The notes: generated by a model not told the origin, from the letters alone. 37,866 nt of DNA from Anaerolineae bacterium (GCA_027016315.1 JALWAP010000076.1:1-37866), one strand, 5' to 3'; positions 1-8,138 are shown, numbered from the stretch's first letter. A program made the numbers and translations.

Positions 1-51
1 AGGTAAGACCGTCCCGTCCGCCAGGGCGGTCAGACGTGAGGAGGGCAAAAG

Positions 52-1422
52 ATGACCTGTGCGTATGCCGTACTCAAGGGGCTGAGCCTCGGCCTGGCGG
101 TGGGTCTGGCTATGTTTGCCTTCATCGCGGGGTTTGGCTCTCAACGTCCGGCAAAGATTGCAGGGTTTCACAACCGGCGGATGAGGAACGTGGGTTTGGG
201 TGTAGCATGGGCGGCCTTTTGGATAGGCGTTTTCGGGGTAATTTTAGGTCCGGGCCCCTGCGTGACGTTTACGGAGCCAGTGCCCACGACTGTTATTGTG
301 GCGTGGATAATCGTGCCCACTATACTCATAGGGGTCTGGGCGCTTTATTGGAACATCCCCTTCTTCCGGCGGAAGACGGGGATCAAAGTGGTGGATGAGA
401 CGGTGGAGCGATACCGCAAGCCCGGAGAGAAGGCATATGTGGGCCACCCCCGAGTGGTGGACTTGGACGGAACGCGATATGTGCCCGTGATGTATCGCTA
501 TGGCCCGGAAGGGGAGGTGGCTGCCATCCTGGCCGTGCGGGAGAACACCGGGGAAGTGGTGAAAGACCCGGCGTTGATGGAGCGGCTGGGGCGTTGCATC
601 CGGGTGGGCGACGAGATGGCGGGATGGCCGGCGCTGTATCAGCGGTTGCAGTCCTACAAAAGCGCCCAAAAGGCCCTGCAGGGATGGCCCCAGGCGTTGA
701 AGCAGGTGCGCGAGGTGGCCAAGCGGCTGGAGGGCACGCCCTACGAAGAGGACATGAAAGCCTTGGTGGAGGTGTGGGAATTCAGCGAGGAATACACCCG
801 TCGTCTGAAAGCGATGATGGAAGTGGCAAGTGAGTGGGCCGCGGCGCATGGGTGGGAGCACATGAAGGAAGTACGCTGCGAGGATTTGGAGCCACTGGAT
901 GAGCGGCTGCGAGGGCCGTTCTTGTATGCCCGAGACCACCTGCCGTTGTTGAAACGGGGGTGGGCGGCCCGGGAGCGGCTGCTGAAGGCCTGGACCTCCC
1001 AGGCCCTGCCCCTGAAGGAGGGGAAGGAGAAGAAAGCGTTTTGGGAGGCCTTGCAATATATGGACATGGCCAAGAGCACAACCATGGATCTGTTTGAGAA
1101 GAAGTGGCCGAAGGGCCAGCCCCTACGGCGGTTCGTCTGGACGGAGGAGCAGCGGCGGCAATGGGAGGAGCGGCTGGCGTGGGGGGCGCGGCGGCGGCCA
1201 GAAGAGGTGCGGGCGCAGGTGCGTCGGCGAAGACCGGTGCGTTTTCTGGCGTGGACGGCAGCAGTGGTCGGCGGGGGCGTAGCGCTACTGAGTTTGCTGG
1301 CCGGCCCGTGGTGGGGCGGCGTATTGGCGGGCGGGGCGTTGGCGTTGCTGGGATGGCATTTCCACGAGTGGGAACCCAAGGAGCGGTCAGAAAACGCAAG
1401 ACACGCAGATAAAGGTGAATGA
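52..1422 (+). CDS. Multi-pass membrane protein of unknown function
   Basis: I do not recognise this 456-residue protein. It has three hydrophobic segments near the N-terminus (about residues 9-29, 47-66 and 79-100), a charged Glu/Arg-rich region of about 290 residues (about 105-395) likely to be helical and cytoplasmic, then an Arg-rich stretch and two closely spaced hydrophobic segments (about 399-418 and 420-437). The ATG at 52 has a purine-rich GAGGAGGG ribosome site 7 to 14 bases upstream. Very high GC leaves long alternative frames open on both strands over 740-1420, but only this frame has membrane segments and a good ribosome site. The layout resembles a membrane-anchored scaffold or sensor, but no catalytic motif is visible. 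Confidence 0.7.
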   Translation: MTCAYAVLKGLSLGLAVGLAMFAFIAGFGSQRPAKIAGFHNRRMRNVGLGVAWAAFWIGVFGVILGPGPCVTFTEPVPTTVIVAWIIVPTILIGVWALYWNIPFFRRKTGIKVVDETVERYRKPGEKAYVGHPRVVDLDGTRYVPVMYRYGPEGEVAAILAVRENTGEVVKDPALMERLGRCIRVGDEMAGWPALYQRLQSYKSAQKALQGWPQALKQVREVAKRLEGTPYEEDMKALVEVWEFSEEYTRRLKAMMEVASEWAAAHGWEHMKEVRCEDLEPLDERLRGPFLYARDHLPLLKRGWAARERLLKAWTSQALPLKEGKEKKAFWEALQYMDMAKSTTMDLFEKKWPKGQPLRRFVWTEEQRRQWEERLAWGARRRPEEVRAQVRRRRPVRFLAWTAAVVGGGVALLSLLAGPWWGGVLAGGALALLGWHFHEWEPKERSENARHADKGE

Positions 1423-1429
1423 ACATCGT

Positions 1430-1492
1430 TTCACCCGCATCAATCGGCCATCGCCGCTTCCTCTGCGGCCTGCGGAAGAAGAGATGGGTGAA
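1430..1492 (+). other. Nested stem-loop region between two genes
   Basis: An outer stem pairs TTCACCC (1430-1436) plus ATC (1439-1441) with GAT (1483-1485) plus GGGTGAA (1486-1492). Inside it GCCGC (1453-1457) pairs with GCGGC (1465-1469). No T-run follows, so it is not a standard intrinsic terminator. It may be leader structure for the downstream gene, or chance pairing in GC-rich DNA. Confidence 0.3.
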
Positions 1493-1646
1493 GGCAAAAG
1501 CCGTGATCTTTTACTGAGGTAAGGAAAAACGCACCGAAAGCCTCCAACAATGAACTGGCCTTTCCGGAAATTCCTGTTGGCAGTTTTATCTCTCCAAGCG
1601 GTGTTCACGTTTTTCGTGTGGCTCTAAAAACAGAAAGGACGGAGCG

Positions 1647-2159
1647 ATGAACGCGAAGTGGCTCAAGACGGTATTCTGGCTTGTCCTGTGGGTTGTAGGG
1701 CTTTCTGGTATCAGCAAAGGTGACTTTCAAGGCATTGATGATGTCACTCAAGGCTTACCCCCTGATGCATCGGCCGCTCTGGAAGGAGTACTCCAAAGGC
1801 TGTCCAGGCGCGCCGGGTATCCCATGAGCCTTCAGCAGTTGTTGCAGCAATGGCGGAACTTTGTGGTTCGGGTTGAGCAAGGTTATGCGGACTCCATTTA
1901 CGAATACATGAACGAGTTGTCCGTCAGAGACCTTTTGGAGGAGATTTTGCGGAGCGTTCCTCATGGACTACAGAAGGCGCTGGCGCAATGGATAACGCCG
2001 TGGGACAAGCGCTTCGCCGAGGCCACGCGGGAGATCGGGCGAGCCATGCTCCCCGCTGTTGAGCAGGAAGCGCCCCTCTGGTGGTGGTTCCGCATACCGA
2101 AAAACCCCGGTGAGGAACTGGAAGAGGATCTGCGCTCTGAGGGACTTCTGGAAGGATAG
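1647..2159 (+). CDS. Exported or membrane-anchored protein of unknown function
   Basis: I do not recognise this 170-residue protein. One N-terminal hydrophobic segment (about residues 6-24) preceded by Lys could be a signal peptide or a membrane anchor. The rest is mostly helical in appearance, rich in Leu/Gln/Arg and acidic residues, with a short Trp-rich stretch (WWWF, about residue 147) and an acidic C-terminus. The ATG at 1647 is preceded by AAAGGACGGAG, a reasonable ribosome site. It lies about 220 bp after the preceding membrane protein on the same strand, so the two may be co-transcribed. No enzyme motif or domain is visible. Confidence 0.6.
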   Translation: MNAKWLKTVFWLVLWVVGLSGISKGDFQGIDDVTQGLPPDASAALEGVLQRLSRRAGYPMSLQQLLQQWRNFVVRVEQGYADSIYEYMNELSVRDLLEEILRSVPHGLQKALAQWITPWDKRFAEATREIGRAMLPAVEQEAPLWWWFRIPKNPGEELEEDLRSEGLLEG

Positions 2160-2469
2160 CCTGTGCTTGTCCCCCCACAGCGAAAAACCGCCGCACGGGT
2201 TATCCGAAGAGGCCTTTTCGTGCCACAATGCGCTCCCATTTCCCTGACATTAAAACAACACCGATATTGCCAATTCTCCTATGCCGGAAAGTGAAAGCGA
2301 GGCCGATCGCTCCCGCTATGGTTGAGCCGACAGAAGCAGGTTATGTCGGCTATTTCATACAGAGCCCGCTAAACCAAAACCCGATAACCACACCTTACAT
2401 CGGACAAGGATCAATTCCACCCCACCGGACTCTGCTCATGCCTCCCTTCTTCCGTACCGACCTCCATTC
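2160..2469. other. Convergent intergenic region with a possible terminator stem
   Basis: This 310-base gap separates convergent genes. The only structure I see is AGCCGACA (2325-2332) pairing with TGTCGGCT (2344-2351), an 8-bp perfect stem with an 11-base loop. Only a weak T-rich stretch (ATTTCAT) follows on the plus strand and none on the minus strand. The arm sequences match those of the clear terminator at 31984-32020. I see no gene here. Confidence 0.4.
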
Positions 2470-3705
2470 TCACGCCGGGTTGCGCAAAATCTGCACGACC
2501 TCTCGCCAGGAGGGCTTCTTGCCGGTCATCAAGACTCCCACTCTGAACAGGCGCACGCCTACCCAGATGCTCGTTGCAGCTCCCAGCGCCATCATCAGCA
2601 CCACTATGCCCATGTCCCACCACGGTACCGGGGCAAATGCAAGGCGCAGCAGCACCGCGGAAGGAGCCGTAATCGGGAAATAGCTCAGCGCCCGAGGGAT
2701 CAAGCCGTTTGGGTTAAGGGTGAAGAGGAAGTTCACCATGAAAGGGAACGCCGCCAACAACGAAACGGCGGCCGTGAATTGTTGGCTTTCCCGGGAATTG
2801 CTTCCCATAGAACCAAGGCCTGCCATGAGCACACCGTAAGTCAGATAGCTCAACGGAAGCACCGACGCTATAGCAACGATCCACTGAGAATCCAGGTGTG
2901 TAAGCGCAGCGGAGACAGCCCTGGCGACGCTGAAAAGACGTCCTGCCCTGTCGCTCAGTAGCCACAGGCTCGCTACCCACACCGCTGCCTGGGTGACTCC
3001 TAAAGCCCCCAGACCAAGCACTTTTCCCCAAAGAAGCTCAAGCGATGTCAGTGATGAAAGCAGCAGCTCCATAACGTGGCTTTCCTTCTCTTTCGCGACG
3101 CTCTGGAGCAGGTACCCCGAGGAAGTGAACAGCACGATGAAGAACAAGATGCTCAGCCCGTAGCCTACGATCACGCGGCTCGAACCTTCCCATTTGTAAC
3201 CGTGGCCTCCCATCACGACGATGTCGATGTCCGGGCCTTTGGACAGGCGGCGTGCTTCTTCCGGGGATAGTTTCTTGCTCAGAGCAGCGTATAGCAGGAA
3301 TTCGTGTAACTCTCTTCTTGCCGCGTCGCTCGCGGCTATGCCGCTGGATGCATAAACCGTGACCCTGTAGGTGTCTTCGTAATCCGAAGGGATCACCACT
3401 ACTCCGAGCAGCTTGCCCGCGCGCAGGTCTGACTTCGCCGCTTCAAGGTTTACGGCACGGATGAACGGCTTAGGAAGCCTGGTGCCATGCGGCAGAAGAC
3501 CTGCTCCGTCGTACACCGCTATCGGCTTGTTCAGGTTGCCCATCACCAGTTTGCCGATATCTGCATGGTGCATCAAAGCCTGTGCTGCCACCAACAGGAT
3601 CGCTCCTAACAGCGGAAGGCCAAATGTGGCGATCCGATACCCCCATCTCCTGAAGTTGGTTCGAAATTCGTACACGGCTACTCGAAGGATCTTGCGAAAG
3701 TTCAT
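2470..3705 (-). CDS. ABC-2 type export permease (NatB-like)
   Basis: This is the 411-residue membrane subunit of an ABC exporter. It has a first TM near residues 21-42, a large extracytoplasmic loop of about 130 residues, then about five more TM segments in the C-terminal half, which is the NatB/ABC-2 topology. The start is the ATG at 3705, which overlaps the TGA of the ATPase gene as ATGA (3702-3705); the frame is open further upstream, but that extension would lie entirely inside the ATPase gene. NatAB-type pumps export sodium or toxic amphiphiles in known cases; the substrate here cannot be told. It is the last gene of a four-gene operon and surely pairs with the ATPase encoded just before it. 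Confidence 0.9.
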   Translation of the reverse strand: MNFRKILRVAVYEFRTNFRRWGYRIATFGLPLLGAILLVAAQALMHHADIGKLVMGNLNKPIAVYDGAGLLPHGTRLPKPFIRAVNLEAAKSDLRAGKLLGVVVIPSDYEDTYRVTVYASSGIAASDAARRELHEFLLYAALSKKLSPEEARRLSKGPDIDIVVMGGHGYKWEGSSRVIVGYGLSILFFIVLFTSSGYLLQSVAKEKESHVMELLLSSLTSLELLWGKVLGLGALGVTQAAVWVASLWLLSDRAGRLFSVARAVSAALTHLDSQWIVAIASVLPLSYLTYGVLMAGLGSMGSNSRESQQFTAAVSLLAAFPFMVNFLFTLNPNGLIPRALSYFPITAPSAVLLRLAFAPVPWWDMGIVVLMMALGAATSIWVGVRLFRVGVLMTGKKPSWREVVQILRNPA

Positions 3706-4631
3706 CTTCCCTCCCCGGCAGAGGCAGTCTGAGCCTCTGAACTTTCCACGGCTCGCAGGAAGATTTCCTCCAGCGATGGATAAACGATCTCGAATTTCTC
3801 CAGCGGGATGTTTCCATCTACCAGCCTGCGGAGCACATCCCCTGGGGCAGTCCCTGGATCCGGGAGCAAGTACCACGTTCCGTTGCGATTTTGCGCAGAT
3901 CGAACCGGTAGCCCTTCCGGCAGAGATGCTCCTTCGCTCAAACGTACGGCGATTTCGCCCCGAGCGTACCGACGTCTCAGTTCGTCCATGGTACCACGGG
4001 CTACGATCTGCCCTCCCGCTATGAGCGCAACCCTATCGGCCAGGGCTTCAACGTGCACCAACTGATGCGAGCTGAGGAGAATCGTCTTGCCCTGGGAACG
4101 CAGATCTGCCACCAGCTCTTTGACGAGCTGGATGTTCACCGGGTCGAGTCCCTGGAATGGTTCGTCCAGCACGAGAACCGGAGGATCGTGCATGAAAGCC
4201 GCCACCAGTTGGGCTTTTTGCTGCATACCGTGGGAAAGCTCGTGGACCTTCTTCCCTGCCCACTTTCCCAGACCAAATCGCTCCAGCCACGCCATAGCGC
4301 TATCCCGCGCATCGGAAGGGCGCATCCCCTTGAGGATACCGAAGTACTCCAGCTGCTCCAGTAGGTAAGCATCCCTGTACAGACCTCGCTCCTCTGGAAG
4401 GTAACCCATTTTCTCCCGAATCTGCTGCGGTTCTCCTCCGAAAACCCTCACCTCTCCCTCGTCCGGGAAAAGGATTCCCATCAGGACTCTGATGGTGGAG
4501 GTCTTCCCTGCGCCGTTTGGGCCGAGTAGAGCGAAAACTTCCCCCTCGTAGGCATCGAACGAGACCCTATTCACGGCGGTGAGTTTCCCGTAGCGCTTTA
4601 CCAGATTGCGAACTTCTACCACAGCGTTCAT
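3702..4631 (-). CDS. ABC exporter ATP-binding subunit (NatA-like)
   Basis: This 309-residue ATPase energises the permease encoded next. Visible motifs are Walker A GPNGAGKT (residues 37-44), signature LSHGMQQK (132-139), Walker B VLVLDEP (152-158) and a switch His at about 189. The Q-loop position reads YLPEERGLY, with Glu where the usual Gln would be; this form is common in NatA-type subunits. The C-terminal 90 residues look like the DUF4162 extension of drug and sodium exporters. The ATG at 4631 overlaps the stop of the upstream regulator gene as ATGA (4628-4631), and its own stop overlaps the permease start in the same way, so translation of all three is probably coupled. Confidence 0.93.
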   Translation of the reverse strand: MNAVVEVRNLVKRYGKLTAVNRVSFDAYEGEVFALLGPNGAGKTSTIRVLMGILFPDEGEVRVFGGEPQQIREKMGYLPEERGLYRDAYLLEQLEYFGILKGMRPSDARDSAMAWLERFGLGKWAGKKVHELSHGMQQKAQLVAAFMHDPPVLVLDEPFQGLDPVNIQLVKELVADLRSQGKTILLSSHQLVHVEALADRVALIAGGQIVARGTMDELRRRYARGEIAVRLSEGASLPEGLPVRSAQNRNGTWYLLPDPGTAPGDVLRRLVDGNIPLEKFEIVYPSLEEIFLRAVESSEAQTASAGEGR

Positions 4632-4981
4632 GTGGCCCCTCCAGCCTCTGCAGCCGTCATACCGTGAGATGCTTCCTCACCGATGTCGAGCAGTTGACGC
4701 ATGGTGTGCCGATATCGATCCAACGCCTGCCGCCCGCTCGGGGTCAGCCTGCACACTGTCATCGGGATCTTACCGTGAAAACTCTTCTCCACCGTCAGAT
4801 AGCCTGCTGCCTCCAGTTTGCTCATATGGGCAGAAAGATTCCCTTTCGTGAGCCCGGTGGCGTACAGAAGATACCGGAAATCAGCCTCTTCCACCATTGA
4901 AAGCACCGTCAGAATGGCAAGGCGCGAGGGTGCGTGAACGATTGGGTCCAACGTAGCCCACGGCCGATTTGGTTCATTCAT
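4628..4981 (-). CDS. Small winged-helix transcriptional regulator
   Basis: This 117-residue protein is a one-domain winged helix resembling the PF13601/MarR-like group. 'Pro-Ile-Val-His-Ala-Pro-Ser-Arg-Leu-Ala-Ile-Leu' opens the first helix, followed by the recognition region GLTKGNLSAHMSKLEAAGYL and a wing with KIPMTVCRLTPSGR. Such proteins commonly regulate linked ABC exporters, and here the gene is embedded between the membrane-protein and ATPase genes. The start at 4981 is set by the ATGA overlap (4978-4981) with the preceding gene; a frame extending upstream to 5518 is only the shadow of that gene. It probably controls its own operon from the promoter near 5692-5720. The effector is unknown. 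Confidence 0.88.
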   Translation of the reverse strand: MNEPNRPWATLDPIVHAPSRLAILTVLSMVEEADFRYLLYATGLTKGNLSAHMSKLEAAGYLTVEKSFHGKIPMTVCRLTPSGRQALDRYRHTMRQLLDIGEEASHGMTAAEAGGAT

Positions 4982-5631
4982 AATGTTTCCTCCCCTGCGG
5001 GGATGGGTACGGGATATTTCCTCAGGTAGCGTCGAAGTGCCAACGACCCTCCCATGATCTGCGCCATCCCAACCAATGCGAAATGCACACCTCCTTCCGT
5101 GACGAAATCGCCCCATGGAGGGATCGTGCCCAGGTGCACGGCTATCGGCGCAGCCAGTAGAGCTACCGCTGCGTATGCGAATCCCCGTCTCCAACCCTGA
5201 TGTATTGAAACCAATAGGAATGTGGCTCCCATTCCAGCGCTCAGGCCTACGACATAAGTCCAGCCGGGAGAGCGTTCGACAGCGGTAACGAGAACAAGAA
5301 GCGAACCCCCTGCCACCGCCGCCGCGCCGACGACCCACAGCGTGGATTTTCTTCCGCTCACGCGGGTGTAGGAAGCGTAACCCGTTCTGGGGTAAGTCAT
5401 CTTCCATTTCAGAGATTGCACCACGCTCCTCGTGAGGAAGACGAATGCCAGGATTGCCACCACCTGAACGTACTTGAGGAGGACTTCCGTCGATCCTGTT
5501 GCGCTGTCCTTTGCCCACGAGAGCACAGCCAGACCAAGGAACCCGACACCTGTCCCGATGTCAGGCAGACCGTCTTCGACCCAGTACGAGCGCACTTTCC
5601 TCCTGATCTGCAGCACCGCAAAGCTTTCCAT
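4978..5631 (-). CDS. Six-TM membrane protein heading an ABC exporter operon
   Basis: This 217-residue protein has about six hydrophobic segments (roughly 23-40, 52-70, 97-117, 124-143, 150-168 and 180-199) and a basic N-terminal region. The start at 5631 is preferred because GAGGAG lies 6 bases upstream; an in-frame ATG at 5676 would add 15 residues and lacks a good ribosome site. It is the first gene of the operon, ends in an ATGA overlap with the regulator gene, and follows a strong promoter by about 55 bases. I do not recognise a family; its position suggests an accessory, immunity or sensing partner of the NatAB-like pump. Confidence 0.8.
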   Translation of the reverse strand: MESFAVLQIRRKVRSYWVEDGLPDIGTGVGFLGLAVLSWAKDSATGSTEVLLKYVQVVAILAFVFLTRSVVQSLKWKMTYPRTGYASYTRVSGRKSTLWVVGAAAVAGGSLLVLVTAVERSPGWTYVVGLSAGMGATFLLVSIHQGWRRGFAYAAVALLAAPIAVHLGTIPPWGDFVTEGGVHFALVGMAQIMGGSLALRRYLRKYPVPIPAGEETL

Positions 5632-5691
5632 CGATTTCTCCTCGCGCCACTTACTGTGAACCAGTTTAATCCACAAACCGGTCTACGCTCA

Positions 5692-5720
5692 ACCATACCA
5701 CCTCCCGAACGGATTGTCAA
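5692..5720 (-). promoter_or_regulatory. Sigma70-type promoter of the exporter operon
   Basis: Read on the minus strand, TTGACA (5720-5715) and TATGGT (5697-5692) are separated by exactly 17 bases. Transcription would start near 5685 and give a leader of about 55 bases before the ATG at 5631. The -35 is a perfect match and the -10 matches 4 of 6. Confidence 0.7.
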
Positions 5721-5877
5721 AAACCAGCAAACAAGATTCCGGGTATTAGGGACGTAACCGCGCCTTCCACCCGTTTGAAGAAGCGCCCCCAGTATCACCG
5801 ATAGCATATTCCCGGAACGCGGCCGCGCCTGTTAAACGTCACCGAAAAAATACTCCATTTTTCATACTCCAAGACCG

Positions 5878-5906
5878 ATGTCACTCACCCCTGAAACTTG
5901 TATACT
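5878..5906 (+). promoter_or_regulatory. Probable promoter of the DUF2202 lipoprotein gene
   Basis: ATGTCA (5878-5883, 4 of 6) and TATACT (5901-5906, 5 of 6) are 17 bases apart. The start point would be near 5913, about 54 bases before the ATG. The rest of the roughly 335-base divergent gap (5632-5966) holds only this promoter and the opposing one at 5692-5720. Confidence 0.5.
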
Positions 5907-5966
5907 TACATCGAGCATAGGGAACGACCCCTTGCAGAATCCAAAGACAACTAAGGAGGTTCGAAA

Positions 5967-6812
5967 ATGTTGAAAAAGATAGCAGCAGTCTTGCTAATTG
6001 GAATCGTAATGGTGGGCGTAACGGCCTGCGCCGCGCCGGCAACACAGACTTCCGCCGCACAGACGACGGGAAACTCCCCTGTGGCAGTCGAAACCACAGT
6101 CGCCACGGCATCGCCGACGACCTCTGCAGCCACCGAGAGCGGCGCTCTGACTTCAGAGGAGGCAGCGGACTTACTGCACATGCGGGAAGAGGAAAAGCTG
6201 GCGAGAGACGTGTACCTGGCGCTCTACGACAAATGGGGTCAGAGGGTATTCAAGAACATCGCCTCGGCAGAGCAGAGGCACATGGATGCCGTTGGTACCT
6301 TGATCAAGGAATATGGTCTACAAGACCCGGTCAAGGAGACCAAGGATCAACCAGGAGTGTTCACCGACCCGAAACTCCAAGAACTTTATGAAAAACTCGT
6401 GAAGGAAGGTAGCGAGTCCCTGAAATCGGCACTGATTGTGGGGGCCACCATCGAGGACTTAGACATTAAAGATCTCAACGATGCCCTCGCACGCACGAAC
6501 AAAGCTGACATCGAGGCTGTGTACGAGAACCTGAAGAGCGGTTCGGAGAATCACATGCGGGCATTCGTCAGGAATCTGAAGCAAATGGGTGCAGACTACA
6601 CGCCTAAATACATCACGCCAGAGGAGTACAACGAAATTCTCAATGGGGCTACTGGCAGAAGAAGTGGAACAGCAGGTATGGCACGAGGTCGCGGACACGG
6701 CAGGCAGCTTGGTAAAGCGTCGCCAGGAAAGGGGTACGGAAGGTTCAGTATGGCGTCTCGCGGCCGGGGACGTGGTGAGTCTGGCATGGCCCCACGTGGT
6801 CAGAACCGCTGA
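5967..6812 (+). CDS. DUF2202 ferritin-like lipoprotein with Arg/Gly-rich tail
   Basis: This 281-residue protein begins with a lipoprotein signal ending in VTAC (Cys21), so it should be anchored on the outer face of the membrane. A Thr/Ala/Ser linker (22-60) leads into a ferritin-like helical domain of the DUF2202 type (about 62-215). Candidate metal ligands are Glu75/Glu76, Glu102 and His105 (AEQRH), Glu163, and Glu194 with His196 (ENHMRAF). The last 50 residues are an unusual Gly/Arg/Ser tail with repeated RGRG motifs. AAGGAGG lies 7 bases before the ATG. DUF2202 proteins are thought to bind a di-metal centre, but no reaction is established to my knowledge. It is followed by a strong hairpin and then a DUF4405 gene. 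Confidence 0.88.
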   Translation: MLKKIAAVLLIGIVMVGVTACAAPATQTSAAQTTGNSPVAVETTVATASPTTSAATESGALTSEEAADLLHMREEEKLARDVYLALYDKWGQRVFKNIASAEQRHMDAVGTLIKEYGLQDPVKETKDQPGVFTDPKLQELYEKLVKEGSESLKSALIVGATIEDLDIKDLNDALARTNKADIEAVYENLKSGSENHMRAFVRNLKQMGADYTPKYITPEEYNEILNGATGRRSGTAGMARGRGHGRQLGKASPGKGYGRFSMASRGRGRGESGMAPRGQNR

Positions 6813-6856
6813 CAGCCCAGCAAACGATGCTGCAGTTGGAGAAATGTGAGTAGGGG

Positions 6857-6893
6857 AAGGACGAAGGCTCAGGAAGGTAAGCCTTCGTCCTTT
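6857..6893 (+). terminator. Intrinsic terminator or attenuator after the DUF2202 gene
   Basis: AAGGACGAAGGCT (6857-6869) pairs perfectly with AGCCTTCGTCCTT (6880-6892) around a 10-base loop. Only a short T-run follows, so some readthrough into the DUF4405 gene 30 bases downstream is likely. Confidence 0.75.
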
Positions 6894-6922
6894 GAATTAC
6901 GTTGAGTCATTGGAGGAACAAG

Positions 6923-7456
6923 ATGGTAAAAACGAGGCGGAGAAGCAGATTCTACACCCGGAGCTTTGCAGTGTTCTTTATGCTGCTGAATATACTCATC
7001 CTGGGGATATCCGGCGTCATCCTTTACGTGGCGCCACCAGGAAGATACGCAAATTTTGTAGGATGGCAAGTGCTCGGGGTGGACAAAAGCGGTTGGGAAT
7101 CCATCCACACAAATTTCTCATGGGTTTTCTTACTCCTGGTGAGCCTGCACCTTTACTTCAACTGGCGGGTCATCAGGGGCTACCTTAAAAGAGGACTAGC
7201 ATGGACTATACGTTATCGACGGGAATTGGGTACGGCTACAGCCGCAACGATACTTGTGCTTGCAGGTAGCCTGATGAATTGGCCACCGTTTAGCACGATT
7301 ATGGACTTCGGGGAAGAAGTGAAGAGACACTGGGAAACACACAGGATTACGAAGATAGGAAGCCCATGGATAGTACTCTTCTTGTTGACTGCCTTCCTGG
7401 CAACTTGGGGGCTTCTGGTGGTGCTCAAGCGCCCAACCGTCAGAGAGCAAAACTAA
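6923..7456 (+). CDS. DUF4405 four-TM membrane protein, cytochrome b-like
   Basis: This 177-residue protein has four hydrophobic segments (about 15-36, 63-82, 103-118 and 147-167) and a basic N-terminus. It resembles DUF4405 proteins, which have a haem b-binding, cytochrome b561-like fold; His62 and His76 on either side of the second segment are candidate axial ligands. The ATG at 6923 is chosen because GGAGG (6912-6916) lies 6 bases upstream; a TTG at 6902 would precede that site. It follows the ferritin-like lipoprotein gene on the same strand, which suggests a membrane electron-transfer partner for that protein, though this is inference. No promoter of its own is evident. Confidence 0.8.
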   Translation: MVKTRRRSRFYTRSFAVFFMLLNILILGISGVILYVAPPGRYANFVGWQVLGVDKSGWESIHTNFSWVFLLLVSLHLYFNWRVIRGYLKRGLAWTIRYRRELGTATAATILVLAGSLMNWPPFSTIMDFGEEVKRHWETHRITKIGSPWIVLFLLTAFLATWGLLVVLKRPTVREQN

Positions 7457-7464
7457 CCAGAATG

Positions 7465-7507
7465 AAAAACGCTCCCCGCGTCGATGCGTCGGCCGGGGAG
7501 CATTTTT
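7465..7507. terminator. Bidirectional terminator between convergent genes
   Basis: GCTCCCCG (7471-7478) pairs with CGGGGAGC (7494-7501). A T-run follows on the plus strand (7503-7507), and an A-run precedes it (7465-7469), giving a T-run on the minus strand. It can therefore end both the DUF4405 transcript and the response-regulator transcript. Confidence 0.85.
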
Positions 7508-7508
7508 G

Positions 7509-8138
7509 CTACCCTAACCCCTGTTCTTTGGCGTACCTGGCTGCCTCCGCTCTGCTGGAAACACCGAGCTTGGACAAGATGTTGCTTACGTGAGTTTTAA
7601 CCGTCTTCTCGCTGATCCCCAATTCTTTAGCGATCTCCTTGTTGGTCATGTGATGGGCGATAAGGCTGAGCACCTCAAGCTCCCGCTGGGTAAAAGACTC
7701 CCCACCGATAAAACCTGGCCCCTCCCTGACTTCCCTCATAAGCATCCTCGTTATCTCCGGATGCAACACTGGCTTCCCTTCGGCTACGTTCCGTACCGCC
7801 TCTATGAGCTCGGATGACGAAACCGTCTTGAGCACGTACCCCGCAGCTCCGGCGCGAACCGCCGGGATCACCATGCGGTCGTCCAGCGCACTGGTGAGAA
7901 CCAGTACAGCCACGTCGGGCATCTCCTTGTTGACGATACGCAGAACCTCCAATCCGTCCATCTCCGACATTATCAAATCCAGGAGCAGCACATCCGGTTT
8001 CTTTTCCCGGACGAGCGTCACGGCTTCTTTCCCGTTCGTAGCTTCGCCTACGACTTCGATATCTGGCTGGATGTCCAGAAACATCTTCAGACCCTCTCTC
8101 ACCACTTGGTGGTCTTCAGCAATGACGATGCGTATCAT
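7509..8138 (-). CDS. NarL/LuxR-family response regulator
   Basis: This 209-residue protein has a receiver domain (1-120) with acidic pocket Glu8/Asp9, phosphoacceptor Asp54 (VLLLDLIM), Thr82 and Lys104, joined to a C-terminal LuxR-type helix-turn-helix (about 146-205) with the conserved run TNKEIAKELGISEKTVKTHV. On phosphorylation it should bind DNA as a dimer. Its ATG at 8138 overlaps the TGA of the histidine kinase gene as ATGA (8135-8138), so the two are co-translated. Targets are not evident; the convergent DUF2202/DUF4405 genes are the nearest candidates. The gene ends 2 bases beyond the shared bidirectional terminator's T-run. Confidence 0.95.
   Translation of the reverse strand: MIRIVIAEDHQVVREGLKMFLDIQPDIEVVGEATNGKEAVTLVREKKPDVLLLDLIMSEMDGLEVLRIVNKEMPDVAVLVLTSALDDRMVIPAVRAGAAGYVLKTVSSSELIEAVRNVAEGKPVLHPEITRMLMREVREGPGFIGGESFTQRELEVLSLIAHHMTNKEIAKELGISEKTVKTHVSNILSKLGVSSRAEAARYAKEQGLG

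Noticed and set aside
741-1426. Long open frames on the minus strand over the end of the first gene
   Set aside because: Very high GC removes stop codons in all frames here. The products are Pro/Ala/Arg-rich without motifs, and no ribosome site precedes them.
4982-5518. N-terminal extension of the winged-helix regulator
   Set aside because: The upstream 179 codons lie entirely inside the six-TM protein gene in another frame, and the ATGA overlap at 4978-4981 gives a natural start.
6600-6860. Alternative plus-strand frame over the Arg/Gly-rich tail, suggesting a frameshift
   Set aside because: The tail continues the DUF2202 frame without a break and ends at a stop before a strong terminator; the alternative frame has no ribosome site or motif.
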